Source of the DNA: Campylorhamphus procurvoides
Taxonomy: Eukaryota > Chordata > Aves > Passeriformes > Dendrocolaptidae
Assembly (NCBI GenBank): GCA_013396655.1
Contig: WBMV01008570.1
Location: forward strand, 147,752-211,751
DNA: 64,000 nt
Reading direction: 5' to 3'
The notes beneath the pieces are model-generated. The model worked only from the letters and a program-made list of their open reading frames with translations. It was not told the origin of the DNA and did not search any database. Shown here piece by piece: positions 40,449 through 63,922 of the stretch. A program made the position numbers and the translations under genes. Position 1 is the first letter of the stretch. Each line of letters starts with the position of its first letter.

Positions 40449-40757
40449 CTAGTTAGGCTCTATGGGAGGGATCACTGCCACTGTCTGTGGCTTCCTCTTC
40501 AGGTCCTTATTTGGTAGCTGTTGATAGAGCAAGTCTTTGAGCAGCTGAGCATCTTGACATACATTATTCATTAAGTCCTGGTGTTCAGGAAATATGCATA
40601 TCCCTAGCTCTTCAGAAATTTCTTCAGCTCGTACAATATGTCTCTTCAACATTGCCTCTGAATGCCTGGAGTTTTACAAATGGCATTTATACAATCGGAA
40701 GACCACAAGGTTGGATTTCATTTCAGCATGCCTCCTGTGCACACAGTTGCTGAGAAC
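40449..40757 (-). pseudogene. Unrecognised antisense coding-like exon with one internal stop
   Basis: Read on the reverse strand, a pyrimidine-rich acceptor (ttctttttgctgatcttcag) is followed by exactly 103 codons in one frame, ending at a TAG (40449-40451). The only interruption is a TAA at 40674-40676. The encoded text looks like real helical protein: VLSNCVHRRHAEMK at the start, HSEAMLKRHIVRAEEISEEL after the stop, then EHQDLMNN and LLKDLLYQQ. I do not recognise the family. It could be the decayed last exon of an antisense gene, a fragment of a retrocopy, or chance. It lies 126 bp left of the PDE4D6 start codon, so it may overlap that promoter or leader. If the acceptor is real, the rest of the gene would lie to the right on the reverse strand. 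Confidence 0.35.
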
Positions 40758-40883
40758 CTGAAGATCAGCAAAAAGAATTAGGAAAGGAAAGAAGGAATCT
40801 TTATTCTTGGAAGTCTTTTGTTGTGTCAAAGATAGCAAAGAACTGATTAGCTTAGATTGGTAATACAGAAAAAAAAATCAAAC
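40758..40883 (+). promoter_or_regulatory. PDE4D: Probable PDE4D6 leader / proximal promoter
   Basis: This is the sequence directly upstream of the PDE4D6 start codon. It must contain at least the end of that isoform's 5'UTR if the exon is used. It is AT-rich, has no CpG island and no clear TATA box, and has a reverse CCAAT word (gattggt, about 40855-40861). This differs sharply from the CpG-island PDE4D1 promoter and suits a tissue-restricted promoter. The transcription start cannot be placed. Confidence 0.45.
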
Positions 40884-40931
40884 ATGCCTGAGGCAAACTA
40901 TTTACTCTCAGTTTCTTGGGGCTACATAAAG
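40884..40931 (+). CDS. PDE4D: PDE4D6 first coding exon (16 residues)
   Basis: The ATG at 40884 opens 16 codons reading MPEANYLLSVSWGYIK. They end exactly at a donor (aag/gtagga) in phase 0, so the exon joins in frame to FKRML at 48034. This is, as I remember it, the unique N-terminus of the super-short, brain-enriched isoform PDE4D6. Its human protein is 518 residues, and the exons here would give 516, with the same two-residue C-terminal difference seen for PDE4D1. The start context (aacATGc) has the favourable A at -3. PDE4D6 lacks UCR1 and the first part of UCR2, so regulation through UCR1 phosphorylation by protein kinase A should be absent. The exon is far too short for ORF-based gene finding. 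Confidence 0.93.
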
Positions 40932-41905
40932 GTAGGATTTTCTTTTACCTTTTAAGAACTGTTTTTTGTGGTGCATGATTGTCTGATCACTGGATAGCAT
41001 GAGTATTTGTGAGTGATATGACCATGAGTAATATGAACAAAAAGTAAAAGATCAGATAACAAGCCTTTGTTCAGCAAGAAGAATGAACTGCACAGTATAC
41101 AGTCTCTTAGAAACTGTGCTGGGACGTTTAAAATAACGTTCCTTCAGTGAATGATCAGACTGAGTCTAAAGCCAAAGAAATTCAGAAGAGTTTTATGTTG
41201 TTTCAGAAAAACGTTGGTACAAAACTGTATTTCTAAATGTTAAAAGATTTAAAAAATATCCCCTCAAAACTGAGATACCATACAATAGGAGAGAACATGA
41301 GTACAGAAGCTGAGGATAATGTATGGATGCGTGACTCATACTGGTTTTAATAGCTGAAGAAGGGTGAAATTGTGAACAGTGTTTCAACAACAATTTGTGA
41401 TAGCCTATGTGTGTGTGACATCTTATTGATTAAAATATTGAAAATGGCCATTGTTTAATACTACACTGTTATGTAGGGCAGCCTTGAGCTAGCTTGAAAC
41501 TGCAATAATGCTAGAAAACGGAATTAAATAAGCTTTTATCTTTTTTGTGGAAAAGTTTTGTACCAAGGAATTAATTCAGTATGTCTGTCAACACTCAGAA
41601 CTGAAATCCACATAATAGAAAACCACACTTGAATTTTGTTTTAGCCCTAAAAAAATATGTTTATGCTTAAAAAAATGATACTGCTTTTATAATCAACTTG
41701 TAAAAAAAAAAAAGGGACAGAAAAAGAAACATCATCCTATGATTGACATAAAATAACTGTACCAAAATCATCCTGTTTTAAAGAAAATTCTGATTTTTCC
41801 TGAACTAAATAGTGCAAATGTTGAATTATTTGACTAAAAGTAACACAAGCATTATATTCACATGACTGAATCTCTTACACTTTCTTGTATCAATACCTAC
41901 CTTTA

Positions 41906-41928
41906 CTATATATATATGTATATATATT
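41906..41928 (+). repeat. (TA)n microsatellite
   Basis: Two ta runs separated by a single tg step. Ordinary intronic simple repeat. Confidence 0.85.
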
Positions 41929-44900
41929 TCTTAAAGTGGAAATGCAAAACCCTAATTAGGTGAATATGACCGATTCTAGTCACTCTCAGTTAATGATGAA
42001 TTTTTACAATATATTCACAAGGATCTTGATCAGTCATCTGTGAAAAAATTTAATGTCATTATGCTAGCTAGGTGGATTTCTTTTTTGTTTATCAAAACAG
42101 AAAGATGAAATTACTTTGCATTTGGCAAAAGGTGAGGTATTTATTGTAATATATTTTATAAAGTATTTCCTCCATTTCAGAGCAACTGCTGTCATGTTTC
42201 TCCTTGCTAAATTGGAAAAATTCCATCACCAATTGAAAAAAGAAACTCTTGTTGTTTAGTGTTTAAAATTGAGAGACTTTTTTTGCTAATTGAAGTTCAG
42301 CAGAAACCATGATAGCTGTAATCGAGTACACATGTGACGGAAATGTCTTTTGTATAGACAGTGTCCTATACTGTCTATGGACAATGATTTTAGTTACATG
42401 CTAATTAGGTCTTGAGCACAATTTTAGTACAGTGCTTTTTGAGTTCACAATATACAAATTAGAGGAAAAATGTGAGAAGAAAAGGTGGTTTCAGGTTTAT
42501 GACATTCAAAACAGAGAGTATGAAATTTTAAAGACTGAACCATCTTATTCTCAGAGATCATTGTATATGTTTACATCCCTTATTTTACATACATTTCTGT
42601 ATACTTCAGGCTGTGCTTTATCTTCTGTGAATTTTATTTCAGATAGCAGTCATCACGTGGTTTGCCCTGGGTTTTTGTTGAGTAATTTTTCTTGAAAAAA
42701 CTGAGCACCACTATCACAATGTCATCCCTAGAGATATGTGCCTCTCTATATTTTATGTGTAAAAAAAAGTGTCTGACCTTCACATTAATCAAACTCATAG
42801 CTAAAGATTTGGGTTAGAAATCTATTAGGAATGCAGTTTTTATATTAAGGATACTGCTAAAATCCAAGCTAGTTTTGCATTGATAAGAAATATAGACAGA
42901 CACTTTTATGTTAATTTGTAAGGCTGACCTACTTTAAATTCCTTGTTTGTTTTATTGTAGAATACAAGGCTTTTCAAATCCAGTAAAAGAATATAGCTTA
43001 TTCTTTTTTAGAATTACAAATGTCTTTTAAAAAACCCGAAACAAATATTTATAGATATTTCAGAAAAAAAAAATAGTCATGTAACTTGAATGTTCCAAGT
43101 AGAGTGAATGTTCCATGGCTATATTCTATTGGTGTAAGCTTTTACCAATGTTACCTAGAAAAGAGTCAGCTGGAAATATTGAAAGTGGGATCTGTTGCCA
43201 TGTGGGTTTGGGAGCCAGTGCAATGAAAGTCTCCAGTTGCTTGTTCTAGCCTCCATGGAGCTGGAGCTCAGTTAATGCTCAAAGTGAAGGACAAATGAAG
43301 CTTTTTGATCTGTGAATTACCTACTAGTCCTACCTTCACCTTCAGTACTGGTGTAAAGACTGTGGGGCAGGCAGCCTCTTTAGAGTCCTTGGGATGCAGC
43401 AGGTTTCTGCTGAGGAACAGAAAGCCGTCATGGAGGAGACCCTACCAGAACGGCGTGTCTGCACCAAGAATGGTTCTGTGTGCTTCAGCTTTTTGTTATT
43501 GAGCCAAGACCTTTACACAAAATCTGTAAAATGTTCTTAAGTGTAAGCAATAACCTCTAAATATATTAAGCATGCAGCCCAAAGTCTTTCATGGCCATTA
43601 ATTGACTCTAGTTGGATCTTTCTAATATACATGCAAAGTCTTTCCAAAAGTGTGTCAGTGCTCTGGCTGCCATATGGGAAAATGGTTACTGCAAAAGTTT
43701 GCCTTTGTTTTTCTGTGTATCTTTACTGCCATCAGAAAAGTATCTTATTTTTTGAAAAAAAAATCTGTGTTTATCCTAGGCTGTCAGCAGTAATATATAT
43801 GCAGAGATGCCCACACACTGGGCTTCAGCTCAGAAGGACCTAAACTACAAATGCGTTCTTAGGAGATGAACACTATTTAGTATATTGTTCTCAGTTCATT
43901 AGCATCCAGCAGATGCTCCAGCAGATTTCCTAGATTTTTGAAGGGAAATAAAAATGCACATGTACTTTTGACATTTTGGGGAAACTTTTAAAGTTTACAG
44001 AGTACTCTGCCTGTATTTGTGTTAAGGGTTCTTCATAACCCCTCCTCCCTCACACACCGCAGGTGAGATTAAAATCACTAAAAGAAATAGAAACAAATGA
44101 AATTTTACAAATTCTGCCTAAGGAAATATTTTTAGGGTGTTTTTTCTTGGTTTTTTGGTTTGGTTTGGTTTTAAACACATGGCTCTGTTGCTGTGAGATC
44201 AGTATTCAGCAATGAAGAACTGTATAATTGAATTAATGTGCATTTTATAGCCTGTCTGTTTCCAGGGGGAGTTTCTAAGACTGTAGTCAAGGACTGTGGC
44301 ATTACAAAGGGGATATATATGTAATTTTTTTCAATCTAACAATGCCTAGCTTAATGTGGGAAAATATTTCTTTCTGAGGAAGAATACAATAGATCAGCCA
44401 AAAACCTCTGCTTTTTCCCCCTTGCTGAGCTGACAGTATTATAATTACAGTGTATGGTGTAAATGTTTATTAATAACAAGAGCTTTGAGTGTTATGATTT
44501 ATTTTCTTTAACTGGGAAAGCATATGGCATTCAAATTTTTAAAACTCTTATTTAAAACATTATCTTTAAGGTTTACTACTATTAGGGACAATATGGTTTC
44601 ATGTCTTGTTTGAATTGTTTTGAATAACATGAAAAGTGTTATTTCCAGGAGGATAAGTCATGATGAGAGTATGAAGTCTAGCCAAGTTTCAGACACTTAA
44701 AGGCATGTGTTGGATGGCTGAAAGAGTGTTGGCTGATGGATGTAACAAACTTCTCTGACTGGCAACAGGATCTTGTGGGAGCCATGTGAGAGGCAGAATT
44801 TTATTATACAGTAATTGTTCAGGGCTAATATATGGATCTATGAAGTAGCATCTATGTATAAGTGCACTTCCCCTAAATGAAATCTTTGAGAAATAAGTAA

Positions 44901-46901
44901 AATCAGGAAAAAGTAGGGCATTTTGGGTTTAGTTTTATGTATTTTTTTCTTAGAGAAAGGATTTGTTTTTAATTTGAAAGGCCAGTTATTAAACCTCAGA
45001 GGACTAATTAACTTACAGTTATACTGAAACAGGGTATAACCAATGCAAATGCCTGAACATCTTGATCACTGTTTATCTCTTGTGGTTTGTTGTTGTTTTG
45101 AACGGGTTTTTGGATGGTTTTGATTTTTTGTTTTGTTTTTGTTTAATGTTCTCAAAGACCATTGTTGTTCTGCATATGGTCTTCGACTTCATCTGATTCA
45201 ATGGTGATGAGGCTTGTAAGGCTTTGTCATATAACTGGAAAATCAAAACAGTTCTCCAAACTATTGCTTAGTCTAGAAGATTGCAAAATAAATGCCAATT
45301 AAAGTTTAGTTGCTGTGGCATCAGCAGTGTGTGAAAGACTATGAGGAAATAACACAGTTACAGTTCTTCAAAGCCAAAGGCTTCTCCAATTTAATTTTCT
45401 CTTAGCAGGAGGGCTTTGCAGAAGCTGACCCACGCTGAGGAGTAACACAGACTATTTTGCAGTTCTTATGCAGATGGTTGAGCTTTTTTGTTGTTCTACT
45501 GACTTGTGGAGTGAGGGAAGCTTAGGATTTGCGTCAGACTAATGGGGAACATAGCATTAGGAAAGGCCTTGTACCTTCCATTTGTTGTGGACATCTGTAC
45601 AATAAATATTTAGCTGGAAATTCTCAGAGAACATATACCCTATAAGTTCCATAAGGTGATTGCCAGTATGCAACAACAAACCTCCCTATCTACTCCCTGC
45701 AATTAAATTTATTATTTGGAATTAAAAAAACCAAAACTCCTTCCTATTTCTTGTGTCAGGTATCTGCAGGAAAAACACAGTGCAATCACCAATTTCTTTT
45801 CAAAGCTGAGTAATTTTTAAGGGCAGTTCCTAAAGAGTATGTGCCAGTGGGTGTTAGATGTCTTTTTTCCAAAGTGTGGAGCGTGACACAGGCAGCGTTG
45901 CTCTGCAGCACAAACAGCATCACAAAGTTAGGCATCATGTATGTGGAAGAGTTTACTAGGAGAGAGCCAAACAGATGAGGACCTATTGAAGTTGGGATCC
46001 AGTTAACTAGCTCATTAAATTAAGTCAGAGATATATTGGAGTGGTAATGGACATACTGATGACATGCCTGGAAGTTAGTGTGACTTCGTCAACTTCTGAC
46101 ATTTTATTAAGATTCCTATTCACAATATTAAAATTGAAGCTGTGGTTTCTGGATGCCATCTGAAGGCAAGCTATTCCATGAGATCTTCAGGTATTGCCTA
46201 AATTCAGTTTACCACATTTGTGGAAACAGAAGAAAAAGTGTGCAAGCTTGATCTAGGTGCGTTAAAAGTTTAAAGACGAACTTTTAAATGGTCTTAGATT
46301 TTTTGGATCACTCATTTTACTGCTTGGCAAACTTGGCTTCTTTTCTCAGCATTTGATATTGGCAACAAACATTAAACATTGCTAAAGAGGCTGACACTGA
46401 TTTCCTCCAGAATGTATAAGTCTGTAGTTAATAGTATGTGTAGCTGTATTTGCAGTATGGTTCTAATTTTCAGACATATGTTGAGCATTTCCTAGCACCC
46501 AGCTGTATCTGAGATCAAAGCTGAGTCTTTGGCTTGTGACTAAAGTAGGATTCAGTCTTTGTAGCTCTGGAACTTCCTGAGCTGATGGCATGTCATGATG
46601 GCAGGAAAATGCAGGAAAATGGTTAGTGTTATATTAAAGGTAATTTTTATTTGGTACACTGTGAACAATACAGTAATTGGTGACTTACAAAGATATTGTG
46701 AAGAAAATAACACCTTTCAAATGTAAGGCCTCTTTGAAGAAAGAGCTTTGATGATTCTAGTGGAATGGAAAGACAGTGGTTAATATTTACTCCAGTAATT
46801 TATCTCCTTTGAAGAAGAATAAATAATAGATTACCAATTTTCAACACAGATGAATGTTTATAGGTATATATACTAAGGATAACTATTCTTGGTGTAATAT
46901 C

Positions 46902-46921
46902 AATAATAATAATAATAATAA
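46902..46921 (+). repeat. (AAT)n microsatellite
   Basis: About six and a half aat units in a row. Translated forward it gives an asparagine run, but it is intronic. Confidence 0.9.
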
Positions 46922-47991
46922 GTATGTGAACAAGGTGAAAGATGATTCTGAAAATGGAACAAATCATTTGGCTTTGTTAACACAAAAGATGACTGAAAGG
47001 TCTAAGAAAATGAAAGGATGGCACAATAGGAGGCAAAATTCAGCAGTGACAGATGCGTGTTAATTTGCATTGATGGGAGGTGTTTGAATTGTTGATAAGT
47101 ATTGCTGAGTTTTGTTTCTTGGCAATATCAAGGCAGAGCTATAGTCAGAGAAAATGCAGCTGAGATAGTGAGAGCTGTATTATGCAATTAACCTGTCAAG
47201 CATAATGACACAGGATTTCGTTTCATTCTAGAGTCTAGAAGGAGTCAAGAAATCCTCAGTGATTTACCTAATCAATTATGCGTTTCATGGAATATTAGTA
47301 CCTACTTCTACCCTATAAGAGTCCCTAGAGTGAATTGTTAACTCAGAGGGAAATGGAAGGTGTTTCCACAGATAGGTATTTTCTACCCCAATGTTTCATA
47401 GAGGTGATTGCAATTTTTCTGAAGTCAAGTCATTGGATTGATCAAGTAAAATAATTTTAGGTCAGAGACAACAAAACCTACCTGAATTCCTATTGGCTTG
47501 TAGTAAGTCATTTAGATATTTCGATTGTTTTGAGCAACACTATCAAATACATTTGAGTAGACTAATGATGAAAGGTAAGATAAACTTGAAATATTACAAA
47601 ATGAATTGCAAAAGATGCGCAAATAAATTAATTTATAAATATGATGAGAAAAGTAGCAGAGAACAGGTCCTACATAAATACATTTGTATTTATTTTCCAA
47701 ATTAAAATCAAAAAATTGGAAAGAATAATATTATTTGTGTGTATACATATATCTTAAAGTTTTCAGTTAACTAGTAGGACATTGTACCTTAGCCATTGAA
47801 TCACTATGGTGTATTTTAGGAGGTTAAGAATGTTGTTTTCCAACCCATGAATAAGTTGGTAAGATAGATAGATGTTGCATGTGATTTCTGCTTTCACAGT
47901 TACCTTAGTGGAGTATATATTCATAATGTCATGTCCTTTCACCAGTTATAAATTGACTGCATTTTCTTTTCTTAACTAAAATCCATCTTGA

Positions 47992-51576
<3,585 letters not shown>

Positions 51577-51749
51577 ACAAACAACATGAAGTTGAAATCC
51601 CTTCTCCAACACAGAAAGAGAAAGAGAAAAAGAAGAGGCCAATGTCCCAGATCAGTGGAGTCAAAAAACTCATGCACAGCTCCAGTTTAACTAATTCCAG
51701 TATTCCCAGATTTGGAGTTAAAACAGACCAAGAAGACATCCTTGCCAAG
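51577..51749 (+). CDS. PDE4D: PDE4D shared exon, end of UCR2 and linker
   Basis: It completes Asp109 and runs to Lys166: [20 protein letters not shown], then [20 protein letters not shown] and a segment ending QEDILAK. The strongly basic and serine-rich stretch is typical of the UCR2-to-catalytic linker of PDE4D. Acceptor tttgaag/acaaac. Donor aag/gtagag, phase 0. Length 173 nt (58 codons counting the split one), the same as I count from the mammalian protein. Differences from remembered human sequence are conservative (EQEDVLAK to DQEDILAK). Confidence 0.97.
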
Positions 51750-52746
51750 GTAGAGAATATCTAAATCCTTGAATCTAAATAATTGAATTAAAATAGAACA
51801 TGGACTTGTCAGTATTATTCCTCCTCTGCTTATAAAGCACATTGATTTCAAGCTGTAGCACCAAACACTGATCTCACTTGAAATAATCCAAGTTTGTTGA
51901 AGTGTAAGAATAGCAAGTAAAATCAGAATCAGGCCATAAGGCTTAATTTCAGCATGAACAGGATTTCACCTGGAGATGGGATGTAAATTAGCATTTATGT
52001 ATGCATTAATAAAGCTGCTTGTTCATAAATAGTGTCTGAAAAATGAAGATTAAACATTTTTCATAAATAGTGTCTGAAAAATGAAGATTAAACATAACAT
52101 ATACTGTCACAGGAATGAAAATATATAGCAACCCTATTTTTCAAAAGCACGCAAGTGGTATATAGCATTAGAGATATCCTTCCTATTTTTAGCTGTATCA
52201 TTTTATGTACATCCTTTATGTTTTTGTTATTAGTGACATTTTATGATACTTTTGCACCAGCACCCAACTTGTCAATAACAGAAAAGTGGTATAAAGGCAT
52301 TTTTGATTGAGTTTTCATTTTGAAGTATGCCCAACCTTACATTTTCAGGAATCTTATTTGAAGAGTGTTTCTGAGAACCAGGGAATGTGCAGTAGAATTG
52401 CAGCATCTCTGGAGGTTTTCTCCACAGTGATTTCTGTTGTCAACAGGCAGTGAGATAGCGAAGTGTGTCAGTTAAGTTCATTCAAGATACTGTAGTGTGT
52501 TTCCCTCTGGAGCAATCCAGTTAAGATACACTGTTCCCTGCTTAGTGAGTTAAAGTATGGAAAGTTGTTAGATACAAATTCCAATGTTGCAAGAAGTAGT
52601 GGCAGCAGAGTTTAGCCCTTCCAAAGTTTAGCATGTAACTTTCACAGTGCCAAGGTTTGAATTTTCATGGATCCTGTTTCTAATTGTTTCAGTTAAAAAT
52701 TGCTGGAATTAGATTTCAAGCTGTTTGTTGCTTTATCCTACTGTAG
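51750..52746. other. PDE4D: PDE4D intron with a 38-bp tandem duplication
   Basis: About 1.0 kb, gtagag...ctgtag. The only structure noted is the perfect tandem duplication at 52022-52095, listed separately. Confidence 0.9.
52022..52095 (+). repeat. Perfect tandem duplication, 38-bp period
   Basis: The unit starts ttcataaatagtgtctgaaa and ends gattaaacat. The two copies match at all 36 compared bases and are separated by tt. Identity suggests a recent duplication. Confidence 0.95.
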
Positions 52747-60700
<7,954 letters not shown>

Positions 60701-61111
60701 GTGGGTTTCATAGACTACATTGTTCATCCTTTGTGGGAGACATGGGCAGATCTTGTTCACCCAGATGCCCAGGATATCTTAGATACCCTGGAGGACAATC
60801 GAGAATGGTACCAGAGCACAATCCCTCGAAGTCCTTCTCCTGCACCTGATGACCAGGAAGAGGGAAGGCAGGGTCAAACTGAAAAATTCCAGTTTGAACT
60901 GACACTGGAGGAGGACGGTGAGTCAGACACTGAAAAGGACAGTGGAAGTCAAGTAGAAGAAGACACCAGCTTCAGTGACTCCAAGACTCTTTGTACCCAG
61001 GATTCAGAATCCACTGAAATTCCTCTTGATGAGCAAGTAGGGGAAGAAGTAGAAGTGGAGGAGAACCAAACAGAACCTTGTGTGGTAGAAGACAATTCTC
61101 CTGACACGTAA
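60701..61111 (+). CDS. PDE4D: PDE4D last coding exon, end of catalytic domain and C-terminal tail
   Basis: It encodes residues 442-577 and the stop TAA (61109-61111). [20 protein letters not shown] closes the active site, and Phe444 is PDE4D2 Phe372 of the inhibitor clamp. The tail keeps the PDE4D-type ERK target (IPRSPSPAP, Pro-x-Ser-Pro retained) and the FQF docking motif ([20 protein letters not shown]). It ends in a long acidic stretch closing with NSPDT. The tail identifies the gene as PDE4D rather than PDE4A, B or C. It is two residues shorter than the remembered human tail, and its last 23 residues are the most diverged part of the protein. The open frame begins at 60692, but the acceptor at 60700 sets the exon start. 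Confidence 0.98.
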   Translation: MGFIDYIVHPLWETWADLVHPDAQDILDTLEDNREWYQSTIPRSPSPAPDDQEEGRQGQTEKFQFELTLEEDGESDTEKDSGSQVEEDTSFSDSKTLCTQDSESTEIPLDEQVGEEVEVEENQTEPCVVEDNSPDT

Positions 61112-61435
61112 CAATGAAGACGCAGTCTCTTTCTCTCTTATTCTCTCCCTTTGTTTTCCTCCTTCTCTCTGGTATTTTTTTGTGTTTTGGTTTGTGGTTT
61201 GGGTTTTTTTTTAAATTCAGGTAATGGTTTCCAAAGTGTATGTCATATACTACAACCATGGTCACAACTTGCTGTCATCTGCCAGGATGATTGTTGATCA
61301 AAACTGATGTTGATGACTCAGTTTGGCACTCAGGAATATTGTAACCAGAATTTTCACCTCCATGGCATCAGAAAGCAGGGGGAGAACATCCATAAACTAC
61401 ACTTTAATAAGCTCTCCATTTGGCAGATTCGATTA

Positions 61436-61441
61436 AATAAA
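61436..61441 (+). terminator. PDE4D: Candidate polyadenylation signal AATAAA (proximal)
   Basis: First AATAAA after the stop codon, 325 bp downstream. It would give a short 3'UTR. Confidence 0.5.
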
Positions 61442-61949
61442 GCAAATGTTTTCAGAGGAGTACCACCTGCCAAATGAATGTTAGTGTGCTTTGATATTTT
61501 TGAATTCATCATATTTCACAAGCAAAGCATTGGATAATGTTCATCTTGAGAGGAAACAAAGAGAAAACAAATTGAGGTTCCTACTGGAAAACAAATTCAC
61601 ATAAAAATGGGACACAATATGATTATGTTACCAACAGGAAGATGAGCTCTAAAAATTGCATAATTTTGTAATTTCAAGTCTTCCTGAGACATGACTGAAA
61701 GAAAGTGTGAACCAGTGGGTTGTATTTAGCTCTCCATTTTGTATAATATGTGAAAGAGATATTTTGTAGAGCTTACTTTTATTAAATATACCAAGGTGTT
61801 ATATTAAAAAAAACAAAAAACACTTTCATCTACCACTGGTTTTTTTTTTTTTCCCAAAGAGTAACTTGCAAGTTTTCAGTACAAATCTGTGCTACACTGG
61901 ATAATACATCTAGAATTTTTTTCTTCTTTTTTTCTTTTTTTGGTTTGTT

Positions 61950-61970
61950 TTGTTGTTGTTGTTGTTGTTT
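61950..61970 (+). repeat. (TTG)n simple repeat in the 3'UTR
   Basis: Six to seven ttg units within a longer T-rich tract starting about 61918. Confidence 0.85.
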
Positions 61971-62309
61971 TTTTGCACCTTAGATTTTCATGGTATTATT
62001 GAGCTGTAAAAGTCTGTTATTTTACGTATTAGTGAGTTGCAAGAATATCCTTTGTGTTACATGAAACTTTTTCAGTGTGATAGAATTTTTTTGTTTATTT
62101 TTCCTCAGAATTTTCTTAAATGTATTAGTGGACTTACATAGTGCTTTTGCTCTCATAGTGGCCTGATCCTGCCAGTTCTGTCTTACCAAAAGAAGTGCTC
62201 CCATTGATAGCAACTATGACCACTAACATTAAGATTTACAGGACTAGAGCCTGTAAGAAGGATAACAAATTGCCATCAGGACAGAGAAAAGCAGCTCCTT
62301 TGCTGTACT

Positions 62310-62315
62310 AATAAA
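62310..62315 (+). terminator. PDE4D: Candidate polyadenylation signal AATAAA (middle)
   Basis: A canonical hexamer (ctaataaaattt) followed by a T/G-containing stretch within 20 bp (ttgttcctctg). Confidence 0.45.
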
Positions 62316-63047
62316 ATTTGTTCCTCTGAAATATGGTTTTTCAGACTTCTTCACTGGGAGATATAGACTGCTAAATCAGAACAGACTAATACAATGCATG
62401 GAATATTCGTTCTGGTGAAAAAAAGCATTAGTGTAATATTACCAATTTTGACTCTCAGTAGCTTTCAATCTGGACAGCTATCTAGTTAAACCATTTGCTA
62501 ATCTGAGATGTGTACAGCAAAAAATTAATGACTAGTATTATTTTTTCATGTCTTTGTTGTGAGAAGAGACTAGTCAGTCTTGTCTTTTCGTGTTTTTAAG
62601 TAAATGAGCAATGCATCATCAGAGTTGTAGTTTACTCCATTTTATTTCAATCTTACATCTTCTCATCCTTTATCCAGCTTGTGCTAAGGGAATTCTGCCT
62701 TTCTATTTGATTGGTACTGAAAACTTCCATAACTCCGAAAGCTAAAGGGCGGTAGGAGTTCATATTTGTCATTTCCTGGTCCTGTTGGTTCTTCACATGA
62801 AAGAAGAAAAAAATTTATTTCCTACAGTTTACTCTTCATTCAAATTGTGGTTTTGCATGTAGAAGATGGGAAATAGTTGCATAGGGAGGCTGGCAAACTT
62901 CCATACTGTAAAATTATGTTAAAATGACAATATCAAGATAGTTCTTAAAAAAGGATGATAGCAACAGCCATTATTTTCCCTTTGGATTCATTTTATAGCA
63001 AATTTGCAGATATGTATACAGGGGCTTTTAAAGTGTCAGAGAACTAG

Positions 63048-63053
63048 AATAAA
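63048..63053 (+). terminator. PDE4D: Candidate polyadenylation signal AATAAA (distal)
   Basis: A canonical hexamer (tagaataaaagcc) about 1.9 kb after the stop codon. Downstream sequence is T-rich. Confidence 0.4.
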
Positions 63054-63914
63054 AGCCTCTTTCACAATAATTTGACAATAATTCAGCTACTAAATGGATT
63101 TTGCATTCTTCTATATCCAGGTCATAGTTTTCTAAACCATTAGCCCTCATAGGGCCTTAGCACAGAAGATGCTGAAGCAGGAAAAAGAATGAAGATAACT
63201 CATGGGGCTTTTTTTTTTAATCTTTTCTTAATAATTTCTTCCTGAACCTGATCCATCTAAAAATCTTTTTAGTCCCCAAGAGTGCCTGGAACCTCAGTAT
63301 TGGAAAAGCAATATATATTCCAGAATAACCAGTAGGACCTGGAAGGTTTTGTATCTGCACTAATTGAAAGTAAAACATAAGACCATATTGTGAGAGATAC
63401 ACCTATACATGTGGACAATCAAATCATAGAAAATTATATAATTTCTTAGAGTTGGGGATATAATGCACTGTACAATCTTTTTTTTTTCCTCTTTGCCAAA
63501 GTGTGTTTTAGCATTGTACACTGCTTCAAAACAATACAATTTACTAGTGGCTTTATGTGTTGTGAATATTTTTGCCATAAGAAAATGCAGTGAGTGGGTT
63601 TGAGTGGGAGAAAAAAAGAAAAATCACCTTGTTTATAACAGTACACTTTAGCTTGCAAGTTGTTGTACTCAGTAATGCTGTAATTAAATTCTTAAATTGT
63701 TTTATGTCATTAAAAAATGATAATGAAAGAATATCGATAGAACAAATAGCATTCAGAAGCTTAAAAAACTTGAATGAGATGGATTTTATAGAAAGTTTTG
63801 ACAGTTCTTTCAAATGCATTATTTATTTTTTGTGCCATGCATTTTTCTCACCAAATGACCTTACCTGTAATACAGTCTTGTTTGTCTCTGTTTACAACCA
63901 TGTATTTATTGTAA

Positions 63915-63922
63915 TGTACATA
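63915..63922 (+). promoter_or_regulatory. PDE4D: Pumilio response element in the 3'UTR
   Basis: TGTACATA is an exact match to the PUM consensus TGTANATA. It is flanked by similar tgtatttatt and tgtaatg words. It is meaningful only if the transcript extends this far. Confidence 0.4.
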
